Shown here: piece after piece, positions 8,314-13,834 of the stretch
Layout of the letters: the number at the start of each line of letters is the position of its first letter
Numbering within the stretch: the stretch's first letter is position 1
NCBI GenBank assembly: GCA_910579075.1
Contig: CAJTSV010000018.1
Span: 33,707 to 47,540, forward strand
Direction of reading: 5' to 3'
Origin: an uncultured Eubacterium sp.
GTDB lineage: Bacteria; Bacillota; Clostridia; Lachnospirales; Lachnospiraceae
DNA: 13,834 nt
The notes under the pieces: model-generated
Seen by the model: the letters and a program-made list of their open reading frames with translations, nothing else
Told to the model about the DNA's origin: nothing
Databases searched by the model: none
Made by a program: the position numbers and the translations under genes

Positions 8314-9501
8314 TTATGCTATCCCGTTCGAAATGGCACGGAAAAATTCGACATGCTTTAATTCATAGCCGTCTTCCATAAAATCCGGGTCTGCACTCGT
8401 TTTTACGATAATGACCCGGGTAACCGGATTGACATAAATCCATTGTCCATATACGCCGATTGCCATAAACTCTCCCTGAGATCCCTGTGGCACCCACCAC
8501 TGGTAGCCATATCCGATTGCATTATAAGCATCCCCATCCGCACCCGGCTTCGAATAATCCGCGCTGACATCAAGGCTGTCCTTTACCCACTGCTGCGGCA
8601 GTATCTGCTGTCCGTTATAAGCGCCGCCTTCCAGGTAAAGCCTTGCAAACCGGGCATAGTCGCGCAGGGAAACACTTAACCCGCCCATTGCCAGCTCGGT
8701 TCCGTTGCTTAACGTCCAGTACGCATCCTCAGCCGTGTCCAGTTTTTTCCAGAGCTTTTCTTCCATATATTCTGCGAGGCTGCATCCGGTGGCATTCGTA
8801 ATCACGGCTCCGAGAATCTCTGTATTGATGCTGATATACCTGCGGTATGTAAGCGGTTCTTCCTGCATGCCATATTTTGCAATGACCTTCATCGCAGGCA
8901 TCCCCAGCAGCGTGCGCATGGAAAAGCCGCTCATATCGTTATCTTCATCAAAATCAATGCCCGATGCCATCTGCAGGCATGCTTTTACCGGGATATGCGC
9001 AAGCTCTGTGCCCTGAAATTCGGGGATGTATTTTCCAAGCGGGTCATCCACGCTCCCTACATGCCCTTCGGACACGGCAATTCCCATGAGTGCTGATACA
9101 AACGACTTGCCCATGGAATTTGAGGAAAACAGCGTGTGTTCGTCCCCGCCGGCAAAATATTCCTCATACTTTATCGTATCATCCTGGATAACCAAAAGGC
9201 CGGTCGCCTTTGTGTCTTCGAGAAATTCTTTTGTAGCGGCAACGGTATTTTGAAATGTGAATTGTTCCGGCAGTGCCGTATTTTCCTGTTTCTGGAACTC
9301 AAATACTTTCGTGCCACGGCTTATTTTTTTCACGGGCTGGATTTCCGGCGTGTGCTGGAACGTGTGTGCCAGGTTTTCGTCCTTAAAGCTGTTCAGGGAA
9401 GTATAAAGTACTTTTATTTTTTCTCCGAAAATCAGCCATAGAACGGCAGCAAGGGCGGCGGTGGAAGCGGCAATGGTCAGTATTAATCTTTTCTTATTCA
9501 T
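8314..9501 (-). CDS. Membrane-anchored serine hydrolase, class C beta-lactamase/penicillin-binding-like family
   Basis: A 395-residue protein starting at the ATG at 9501, eight bases from AGGAG. The ATG at 9507 is only two bases from that site and is unlikely. Residues 1-6 are basic and about 6-27 hydrophobic (ILTIAASTAALAAVLWLIF), an uncleaved signal anchor that would place the enzyme outside the cell. The catalytic SxxK motif is SMGK (S129, K132). The second motif region is YISINTEILG (Y222, N226), and a VYGQWIYVNP segment near 350 matches the GQ-x-I-x-V-x-P block of the 6-aminohexanoate-dimer hydrolase/EstB branch. Such enzymes hydrolyse esters or amides and are usually poor beta-lactamases. 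The substrate is unknown. It converges on the MerR gene with 8 bases between the two stop codons and has a MerR-type promoter. Confidence 0.9.
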   Translation of the reverse strand: MNKKRLILTIAASTAALAAVLWLIFGEKIKVLYTSLNSFKDENLAHTFQHTPEIQPVKKISRGTKVFEFQKQENTALPEQFTFQNTVAATKEFLEDTKATGLLVIQDDTIKYEEYFAGGDEHTLFSSNSMGKSFVSALMGIAVSEGHVGSVDDPLGKYIPEFQGTELAHIPVKACLQMASGIDFDEDNDMSGFSMRTLLGMPAMKVIAKYGMQEEPLTYRRYISINTEILGAVITNATGCSLAEYMEEKLWKKLDTAEDAYWTLSNGTELAMGGLSVSLRDYARFARLYLEGGAYNGQQILPQQWVKDSLDVSADYSKPGADGDAYNAIGYGYQWWVPQGSQGEFMAIGVYGQWIYVNPVTRVIIVKTSADPDFMEDGYELKHVEFFRAISNGIA

Positions 9502-9544
9502 ATGCATATCTCCTGTCTTTGGGTTTGTTAACTGCTTCCAGATG

Positions 9545-9575
9545 ATTGTAAGGCGTACAGTGGCTGTACGGTCAA
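9545..9575 (-). promoter_or_regulatory. MerR-type promoter and operator of the serine hydrolase gene
   Basis: On the minus strand, TTGACC (9575-9570) and TACAAT (9550-9545) are separated by 19 bases instead of 17. Within and just touching this spacer is a perfect inverted repeat, CGTACAG-TGG-CTGTACG (9554-9570). An over-long spacer with a central dyad is the defining layout of promoters that MerR-family proteins untwist. Transcription would begin near 9538, about 22 bases before the ribosome site (ACAGGAGA, 9516-9509). The regulator is probably the MerR protein encoded at 7484-8305. Confidence 0.85.
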
Positions 9576-9687
9576 GGGGTTTTTGGAAATTTTTTTGAGA
9601 GATTTTTAAGCGGGGATATATGGCCGCACGGACGCTGGAACGGGATGCCAGCTGTTTTGTGGCATATTTCTACGTCATAAATTATAA

Positions 9688-9715
9688 TTTTCACGCTTTG
9701 GATTTATGGTATAAT
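9688..9715 (+). promoter_or_regulatory. Extended -10 promoter with no assigned gene
   Basis: TTTTCA (9688-9693), a 16-base spacer, and TATAAT (9710-9715) preceded by TGG (extended -10). Transcription would start near 9720-9722, exactly at an ATG (9720) that opens only an 18-codon frame without a ribosome site. The transcript would pass into the inverted repeats at 9846-9877 and 9980-10007 and then run antisense to the M56 protease gene. A small or antisense RNA is possible, but so is a chance match in AT-rich DNA. Confidence 0.4.
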
Positions 9716-9845
9716 GAACATGAATGGACGTATTTTCCTATTTCAGGAATACGCAAGAAAAATAGATTATCAAAAATAATTTTATTGAATATCACAAAAA
9801 ACTCATCGTTTACTCATAATCAAAACAAATTATCTATAAACTTTT

Positions 9846-9877
9846 CCTGAAGCTTCAGGCTGGCTGCATGCCTGAAG
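9846..9877. repeat. Three-armed inverted repeat (CCTGAAG/CTTCAGG)
   Basis: The arm CTTCAGG(C) at 9853-9860 can pair either with CCTGAAG at 9846-9852, giving a perfect 14-base palindrome, or with GCCTGAAG at 9870-9877 across a 9-base loop. The two pairings exclude each other. No T-tract follows on either strand, so this is not an ordinary intrinsic terminator. It may be a protein-binding site or a switchable RNA fold (inference). Confidence 0.55.
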
Positions 9878-9979
9878 ACAACACACAGCACTCGATATAC
9901 GCATATTTCAGTCTTTTAAACCTGAGCATGCAGATAAGCGAACCAGGTGCCGGCCCGTCCGGTACCAATACCCAGAATA

Positions 9980-10007
9980 CAGAATGCCTGTGGCTTCCTG
10001 CATTCTG
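9980..10007. repeat. Inverted repeat CAGAATGC/GCATTCTG
   Basis: Perfect 8-base arms at 9980-9987 and 10000-10007 enclose a 12-base loop. A partial second copy of the left arm (CCAGAAT, 9972-9978) lies just before it. It sits about 110 bases beyond the stop codon of the M56 protease gene. No T-run follows in either direction, so a termination role is not supported. Confidence 0.5.
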
Positions 10008-10119
10008 GAATCGGAACAATCAGACAGAACAGACTCTTTCATCCAGCGTCCGGGAATCCGCATATCTCCCCATTTTAATCCCACGAAACATTATTCAGAA
10101 ATCGGCATATATCCACATT

Positions 10120-11361
10120 TTACAGTCTCTTAAACAGCTCCATCATCCAGCTGTCCCTCGGCTTCTCATAAGGAATACGCACAATCCGCTCCTGTCCATC
10201 CGTTTCATACTGGCAGGAATATGCGCCCGTTCCAAACCCGGGAAGCTTATAATAGCCCCCAAACACAAGAAAGACTTCCCCCTGTACCTTCCTGCTGCGA
10301 AGATAGCGTTCAAACGCTTCGCGCTTCACATACACATAGCTGTCATCATAAGAAATCATCTGGCGAAGCCTGTCGCTGCATTCCCAGAAAGCCGCGCCTG
10401 TTCCGTCAAATTCATATACCAAAACCGTATCATCCTCATTCAGCCTTGCGAAAGAGACCTGGCGAATCATCACAAATGCCAGGCAGGAGAAAGCCGCTGC
10501 CAGCATGGACAGGCACACCCAGATTCGTTTCTGATACGGCCGGAATCCGGCAATTTTCAGCATCCGTCTTTTGATTTCCTTAAAATCCTTTTCGGACACA
10601 TAAGCAGCGGCCGTCGTATGTTCCCGCTGCGCATGGCAGAGAAGCTGCAGGCTTTTCAGCAGCACGCCCCCGTATGCGGCAGCCGTTTCGTGGCTGTTCT
10701 GCATGCATACCCGGTCACACACTTCTTCCATATCTGCCCGCAGATACTTCTGTAATTTTCGAAACAGCGGCTGAAACCAGAACAGGCAGGACAGCATTTC
10801 CCATGCTGCAAAACACCATAAATGCCCGAGCCGGATATGCGTCTGCTCATGCTGCACCACCAGTGCCAGCTCCCCGCTGCTGAATGTATGCAGCATTATG
10901 TCCGGCAGCACAATCTGCGGCCGGATAAGCCCTGCGGCAAACGGCGTCACCTTCATATCCGTCACACGCACCCGCCAGCCTGCTACAGATACTTCTTCCA
11001 TCGCATGAATGGACCGCCAGAGGAGAAAGCGGCTGGCCGCAGCCCTGCACACCGCAGCCAGCACGCCCGCAGCATAAATGCGCCCGGCCCAGGGAACATC
11101 GTTCATCAGCTTCATCAGATACGCGCTCACCCACTCTGCCGCCCCGTCTTCATAAAACAGCTTCAGCCTTCCCAAAAACGGAACAAACACAAATGACAGC
11201 CAGAGCATTCCTTTTCCAAAAACGCACCTGCAAAGCACAGAGCGCAGCAGCATGACAAGCGCAGCCAGCACAAAAAAAAATGCCGCACAGCGTACCACCT
11301 GAATCAGAATATATGCCGCACAGACATCAAACATTCCGACAGCCTGCAGCCAGTCAGGCAT
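10120..11361 (-). CDS. BlaR1/MecR1-like M56 membrane metalloprotease
   Basis: A polytopic membrane zinc protease of 413 residues from the ATG at 11361, which lies at good distance from AAGGAGGG. An ATG two codons earlier (11367) touches that site and overlaps the fic stop as ATGA. Hydrophobic segments near residues 20-45, 50-68 and 93-115 precede the catalytic HEQTH (about 171-175). Another follows directly (CFAAWEMLSCLFWF), then MEEVCD, which supplies the likely third zinc ligand, and a last one near 280-300 (IWVCLSMLAAAFSCLAFVMI). FKEIKRRML matches the place where BlaR1 proteins are cleaved. In BlaR1/MecR1 an outer penicillin-binding domain follows; here the outer tail is only about 110 residues and has no SxxK or KTG. 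It is therefore not a beta-lactam sensor of the usual kind, and no BlaI/MecI repressor gene is adjacent. The substrate is unknown. Confidence 0.88.
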   Translation of the reverse strand: MPDWLQAVGMFDVCAAYILIQVVRCAAFFFVLAALVMLLRSVLCRCVFGKGMLWLSFVFVPFLGRLKLFYEDGAAEWVSAYLMKLMNDVPWAGRIYAAGVLAAVCRAAASRFLLWRSIHAMEEVSVAGWRVRVTDMKVTPFAAGLIRPQIVLPDIMLHTFSSGELALVVQHEQTHIRLGHLWCFAAWEMLSCLFWFQPLFRKLQKYLRADMEEVCDRVCMQNSHETAAAYGGVLLKSLQLLCHAQREHTTAAAYVSEKDFKEIKRRMLKIAGFRPYQKRIWVCLSMLAAAFSCLAFVMIRQVSFARLNEDDTVLVYEFDGTGAAFWECSDRLRQMISYDDSYVYVKREAFERYLRSRKVQGEVFLVFGGYYKLPGFGTGAYSCQYETDGQERIVRIPYEKPRDSWMMELFKRL

Positions 11362-11363
11362 AT

Positions 11364-12023
11364 TCATCCCTCCTTATACAGGGAAAACACATGATACCCC
11401 TCATAATGATAGCTTGCATCAATTCCCTTCATATAAACTTCCCTGTCAGAAATCCTATCTGTTAAATCTGTTTTTAATAATGCTTTGATTTCCATATCTT
11501 TCACCGGACTGCGTTCCATTGCCAGCAGATAGTCATCTTTATCCACCCTGCTCCAGTCTATAACCATCCGAAGCTCTTTTTTCAAAATTGCATCCAGCCA
11601 GATACGGGCGCTCCTGCCGTTTCCTTCCCGGAACGGATGTGCCACATTCATTTCCACATATTTTTCAATGATTTCTTCAAACGATGACTGCGGCATCTTT
11701 TCAATATTTGCCAGCGCTTCTTTCAAATAAAGCGCAGAAGCAAAACGGAAATTCCCTTTTGCAAGGTTTACGGTCCGTACTTTCCCTGCAAATGCATAAA
11801 TCTCCGAAAATAAATATTCGTGGATAACTGCCAGCGCCTGAAACGTTCCCACTTCCAATGCATCCAGCATGCCGGATTCAAATAGCTCCAGCGCTTTTCC
11901 CTTGCTGATTTGTTCTTCTGTCCTTGCCAGTTCCGATGCATCGGTAATGCCAAGCCTGTTTTCTAATATCATATATGATTCCTGTTCCTTTCCGTAAATT
12001 TCATAAAATCTATCGGCATGCAT
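11364..12023 (-). CDS. Fic-family AMP-transferase with C-terminal self-inhibitory motif (class III type)
   Basis: A 219-residue cytoplasmic protein. The Fic core is unmistakable: [12 protein letters not shown] at residues 129-140 (catalytic H129, metal-binding E133, phosphate-binding R140), and the flap region around [15 protein letters not shown]. Fic enzymes transfer AMP from ATP onto hydroxyl side chains of target proteins. Near the end, SYHYEG (204-209) fits the published inhibitory motif (S/T)xxxE(G/N), whose glutamate blocks productive ATP binding. A C-terminal position defines class III Fic proteins, which regulate themselves without a separate antitoxin. The start is uncertain: the ATG at 12023 has only a weak upstream GGAAAAG, and a GTG at 12068 would add 15 residues with no better site. 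The gene is followed within 3 bases by the M56 protease gene. The target protein is unknown. Confidence 0.88.
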   Translation of the reverse strand: MHADRFYEIYGKEQESYMILENRLGITDASELARTEEQISKGKALELFESGMLDALEVGTFQALAVIHEYLFSEIYAFAGKVRTVNLAKGNFRFASALYLKEALANIEKMPQSSFEEIIEKYVEMNVAHPFREGNGRSARIWLDAILKKELRMVIDWSRVDKDDYLLAMERSPVKDMEIKALLKTDLTDRISDREVYMKGIDASYHYEGYHVFSLYKEG

Positions 12024-12130
12024 GCCGCTTTTCCAAACCCGGACAGTTCCTAAGAAACATTTTTTCACAACCCAGCCAGAAACAGGGGACAGCGTTTTCT
12101 ATGCCTGAAAGCTTTTTATATCAGAAAAAC

Positions 12131-12226
12131 AGGCTGCCGCACCAGGCAAAACATATGCAGGATATCGTATAAACGAATGACTTCTGCCAGCTATATCCTG
12201 TATCAATTTTCTTAATGCGACAGCCC
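12131..12226 (-). repeat. 96-base imperfect hairpin with near-identical ends, probable galE terminator or MITE-like remnant
   Basis: The outer arms GGCTGCCGCA (12132-12141) and TGCGACAGCC (12216-12225) match in 9 of 10 positions, the exception being a G-U pair in minus-strand RNA. The inner arms CAGGATAT (12158-12165) and ATATCCTG (12193-12200) match perfectly, and the parts between pair partly. The loop is 27 bases. On the minus strand the structure is followed at once by TGTTTTTCTG, so RNA read from galE would form a long hairpin and then a U-run, a plausible terminator. Ends of the type GGGCTGTCGCA also recall insertion-sequence termini, so it may be a small non-autonomous element. I see no clear target-site duplication. 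Confidence 0.65.
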
Positions 12227-12289
12227 TTTTCCTCCATCCGCCGGACTGGGCGGACTGGATTCGATTTTAAATTTAATTTTATATTATAT

Positions 12290-13306
12290 TTAATCATCAT
12301 ACCCTTCCGGGTTATTCTTCTGCCATCTCCAGGAATCCTCGCACATTTCAAGTATTCCGTTCTCTGCTTTCCAGCCAAGCTCCCTTTCTGCCTTATCCGC
12401 ATTGGAATAACACGTTGCGATATCCCCGGCGCGGCGCGGCTTGATGGCATATGGAATCTTTACGCCGTTTGCTTTTTCAAAATTGTTTACGATATCCAGC
12501 ACGCTGTAGCCATGGCCTGTGCCAAGGTTGTAAACACAAAGGCCTGCTTTTTCCTCAATCTTTTTCAGGGCCTTGACATGTCCTGCGGCAAGGTCTGCGA
12601 CATGGATATAATCCCTGACGCCTGTGCCGTCCGGTGTATCATAATCATTTCCAAATATACCCAGCTCTTTGAGCTTTCCAACTGCCACCTGTGTAATATA
12701 CGGCATCAGGTTGTTTGGAATGCCGTTCGGGTTTTCACCCATAAGCCCGCTCTTGTGCGCGCCAATCGGATTGAAGTAGCGAAGCAGAATGACATTCCAC
12801 TGCGGGTCTGCTTTCTGGATATCGGACAGCACCTGTTCCAGCATGGATTTTGTCCAGCCGTAAGGATTTGTGCATTCTCCCTTCGGGCATTCCTCTGTAA
12901 TCGGAATCTGTGCCGGATTGCCGTATACCGTTGCCGAGGATGAGAAAATAATGTTTTTGCAGTCATGCTGCCGCATCACATCGACAAGCGTTAACGTCCC
13001 GGAAATATTGTTGTGGTAATATTCCCAGGGCTTCTGCACAGATTCGCCGACTGCCTTTAAGCCTGCAAAATGAATGCAGCTGTCAATGGTATTTTCCGCA
13101 AACACTTTGTTTAAGATTTCCCGGTCTAAAATATCACCTTTATAAAAAACAACGTCCTTTCCGGTAATCTGTTTTACCCTTTCCAGGGATTTCTCGCTTG
13201 CATTGCTCAGGTTATCCAGTACCACCACTTCATACCCGGCGTTTAAAAGCTCCACACATGTATGGCTCCCGATATACCCCGCACCGCCTGTTACTAATAC
13301 TGCCAT
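12290..13306 (-). CDS. galE: UDP-glucose 4-epimerase
   Basis: A full-length 338-residue GalE, the enzyme that interconverts UDP-glucose and UDP-galactose in the Leloir pathway and in making sugar precursors for surface polysaccharides. The N-terminus [20 protein letters not shown] carries the NAD-binding GGxGxxG, followed by D31 for the adenosine ribose. The catalytic region has FSSSATVYG (121-129) and the YGWTK Tyr149-x-x-x-Lys153 pair. Further family blocks are [13 protein letters not shown] and [14 protein letters not shown]. Length is normal for the short-chain dehydrogenase-type epimerases. The start codon has AGGGGT about 8 bases upstream. The gene stands alone on this strand, with a long hairpin downstream and an AraC-type regulator gene divergent from it; a link to sugar-responsive control is possible but not shown. 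Confidence 0.97.
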   Translation of the reverse strand: MAVLVTGGAGYIGSHTCVELLNAGYEVVVLDNLSNASEKSLERVKQITGKDVVFYKGDILDREILNKVFAENTIDSCIHFAGLKAVGESVQKPWEYYHNNISGTLTLVDVMRQHDCKNIIFSSSATVYGNPAQIPITEECPKGECTNPYGWTKSMLEQVLSDIQKADPQWNVILLRYFNPIGAHKSGLMGENPNGIPNNLMPYITQVAVGKLKELGIFGNDYDTPDGTGVRDYIHVADLAAGHVKALKKIEEKAGLCVYNLGTGHGYSVLDIVNNFEKANGVKIPYAIKPRRAGDIATCYSNADKAERELGWKAENGILEMCEDSWRWQKNNPEGYDD

Positions 13307-13466
13307 AATTCTTACCCCTTTCTTTATTCATTTCTGATGGTCTTAGTTTAACCCTGCGGGCAGAAAATGTATAGAAAAAAATGTATAATAAATATGTAAT
13401 TTTGTTGCATCCGCTTCCGCATAGCGCTATAATTGCAGCAGAAAAAAATCCAGGGAGGTACCCAAG
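13307..13466. promoter_or_regulatory. Divergent galE/araC-type promoter region
   Basis: The 160-base space between two divergent genes. On the plus strand TTGCAT (13405-13410), a 17-base spacer and TATAAT (13428-13433) make a near-consensus promoter for the AraC-type gene. The perfect palindrome ATAGCGCTAT (13421-13430) overlaps its -10 box and could be an operator. The galE-proximal half is AT-rich with several TATTAT/TATACA-like hexamers, none paired with a good -35 box, so the galE promoter cannot be placed. Confidence 0.65.
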
Positions 13467-13834
13467 ATGAACCAGAACCGCTGTCCGGATAAAAGGAATA
13501 CGCACCGGATAAATGAAAATTATAAAAATTCCTACAAATCAACGGAAAAAGAGCTCGTTTCCCTCTCCGTATACAATGTCGGGTACCAGAAATGCGACCC
13601 GCTCTACCAGTGGGGGCCGGGCGTGCGCGACCATTACCTGATTCACCACATTATTTCCGGAAAAGGCTGCCTGAAAGTCAGGCAGGCAGACTACTGCCTG
13701 AAAGCCGGGGACTCGTTTTTAGTCTATCCCGATACCGAGACATCTTATACCGCAGATGCCAGGGAGCCGTGGGAATATGCATGGGTCGGCTTTAACGGCT
13801 CCGATGCCCCGATTATTTTAGAAGCCACGGACTT
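13467..13834 (+). CDS. AraC-family regulator, N-terminal cupin sensor (3' part beyond the window)
   Basis: The first 122 codons of a gene that leaves the right edge. The ATG at 13467 follows CAGGGAGG at good spacing and lies 34 bases after the promoter's -10 box. After a polar tail of about 30 residues, the sequence VYNVGYQKCDPLYQWGPG, then RDHYLIHHIISGKGCLKV, then YCLKAGDSFLVYPDTETSYT and WEYAWVGFNG, is the typical AraC-type arabinose-binding/cupin sensor domain of sugar-responsive regulators. WGPGVRDHYLIHHI and YAWVGFNG are strong family signatures. The DNA-binding AraC helix-turn-helix pair is expected beyond the edge and is not seen. Such proteins usually activate nearby glycoside-use genes, so the target probably lies to the right; galE on the left is a second candidate. 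Confidence 0.9.
   Translation, partial: MNQNRCPDKRNTHRINENYKNSYKSTEKELVSLSVYNVGYQKCDPLYQWGPGVRDHYLIHHIISGKGCLKVRQADYCLKAGDSFLVYPDTETSYTADAREPWEYAWVGFNGSDAPIILEATD

Larger units (their letters stand above)
9576..10119. other. Gene-free stretch with AT-rich core and inverted repeats
   Basis: I find no convincing protein gene here on either strand. A 76-codon frame at 9620-9850 lacks a ribosome site and recognisable motifs, and a longer plus frame from 9868 is the antisense shadow of the M56 protease gene. About 9660-9850 is markedly AT-rich compared with its neighbours. It contains an extended -10 promoter (9688-9715), a hairpin-forming CGTATT..AATACG near 9727-9751, and two inverted repeats described separately. 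No T-tract follows any of the hairpins, so no clear terminator is seen for the M56 gene. The stretch could be a decayed gene, an RNA gene or plain spacer. Confidence 0.6.

Noticed and set aside
9620..9850. 76-codon plus-strand frame in the gene-free stretch
   Set aside because: It has no ribosome site, crosses the best promoter in the region and ends in low-complexity AT-rich sequence; no family is recognisable.
9868..10755. Long plus-strand frame of 295 codons
   Set aside because: It lies largely antisense to the M56 protease gene, which has a complete HEQTH motif, membrane segments and a ribosome site. The plus frame has no recognisable motif or good ribosome site.
10120..11361. Assigning the M56 protein as blaR1/mecR1
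   Set aside because: It lacks the penicillin-binding sensor domain and an adjacent BlaI/MecI gene, so the specific symbol would mislead.
12121..12450. Minus-strand frame of 109 codons downstream of galE
   Set aside because: It begins inside galE in another frame and runs through the 96-base hairpin, so coding is unlikely.
12215..12943. Plus-strand frame of 242 codons over galE
   Set aside because: It is the antisense shadow of the highly conserved galE gene.

Overview
The window looks like a chromosomal segment of a Gram-positive gut clostridium, most likely a Lachnospiraceae member. This rests on AGGAGG-type ribosome binding sites, tightly packed genes, and a gene group (DUF5717-like, DUF5716-like, TPR, coiled-coil) that I associate from memory with Lachnospiraceae. 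Genus and species cannot be named from the sequence. No rRNA, tRNA, CRISPR array, intact insertion sequence or phage gene is visible.

Region 1 (1-6282, minus strand) is a four-gene operon. It is read from a good divergent promoter near 6334-6362: a giant alpha-helical DUF5717-like protein of about 1190 aa, a DUF5716-like protein with an actin/Hsp70-like first motif, a small TPR protein (TAATG start/stop junction), and a basic coiled-coil protein that leaves the window just as a hydrophobic stretch begins. None has a known function. This is the best candidate here for an undescribed system, possibly a membrane-linked chaperone-like or scaffold assembly.

Region 2 (6384-9575) is a compact regulatory island. 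A fold-type I PLP aminotransferase/decarboxylase (HisC/CobD-like) and a MerR regulator with a GyrI-like ligand domain are coupled by an ATGA overlap on the plus strand. A class C beta-lactamase-like serine hydrolase, membrane anchored, lies convergently on the minus strand. Its promoter has the hallmark MerR layout: a 19-bp spacer holding a perfect 7+3+7 palindrome. The adjacent MerR protein is therefore a strong candidate for its regulator.

Region 3 (9576-10119) has no convincing gene. It is partly AT-rich, holds an extended -10 promoter with no clear target, and several overlapping inverted repeats.

Region 4 (10120-12023, minus strand) is a two-gene unit: a Fic AMP-transferase with the full catalytic motif and a C-terminal self-inhibitory motif, followed by a BlaR1/MecR1-like M56 membrane metalloprotease. 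There is no BlaI/MecI repressor gene and no penicillin-sensor domain.

Region 5 (12131-13834): a hairpin of about 96 nt with near-identical ends and a T-run on the minus strand separates the Fic gene from galE (UDP-glucose 4-epimerase). galE is divergent from an AraC-type regulator that runs off the right edge and has a near-consensus promoter.
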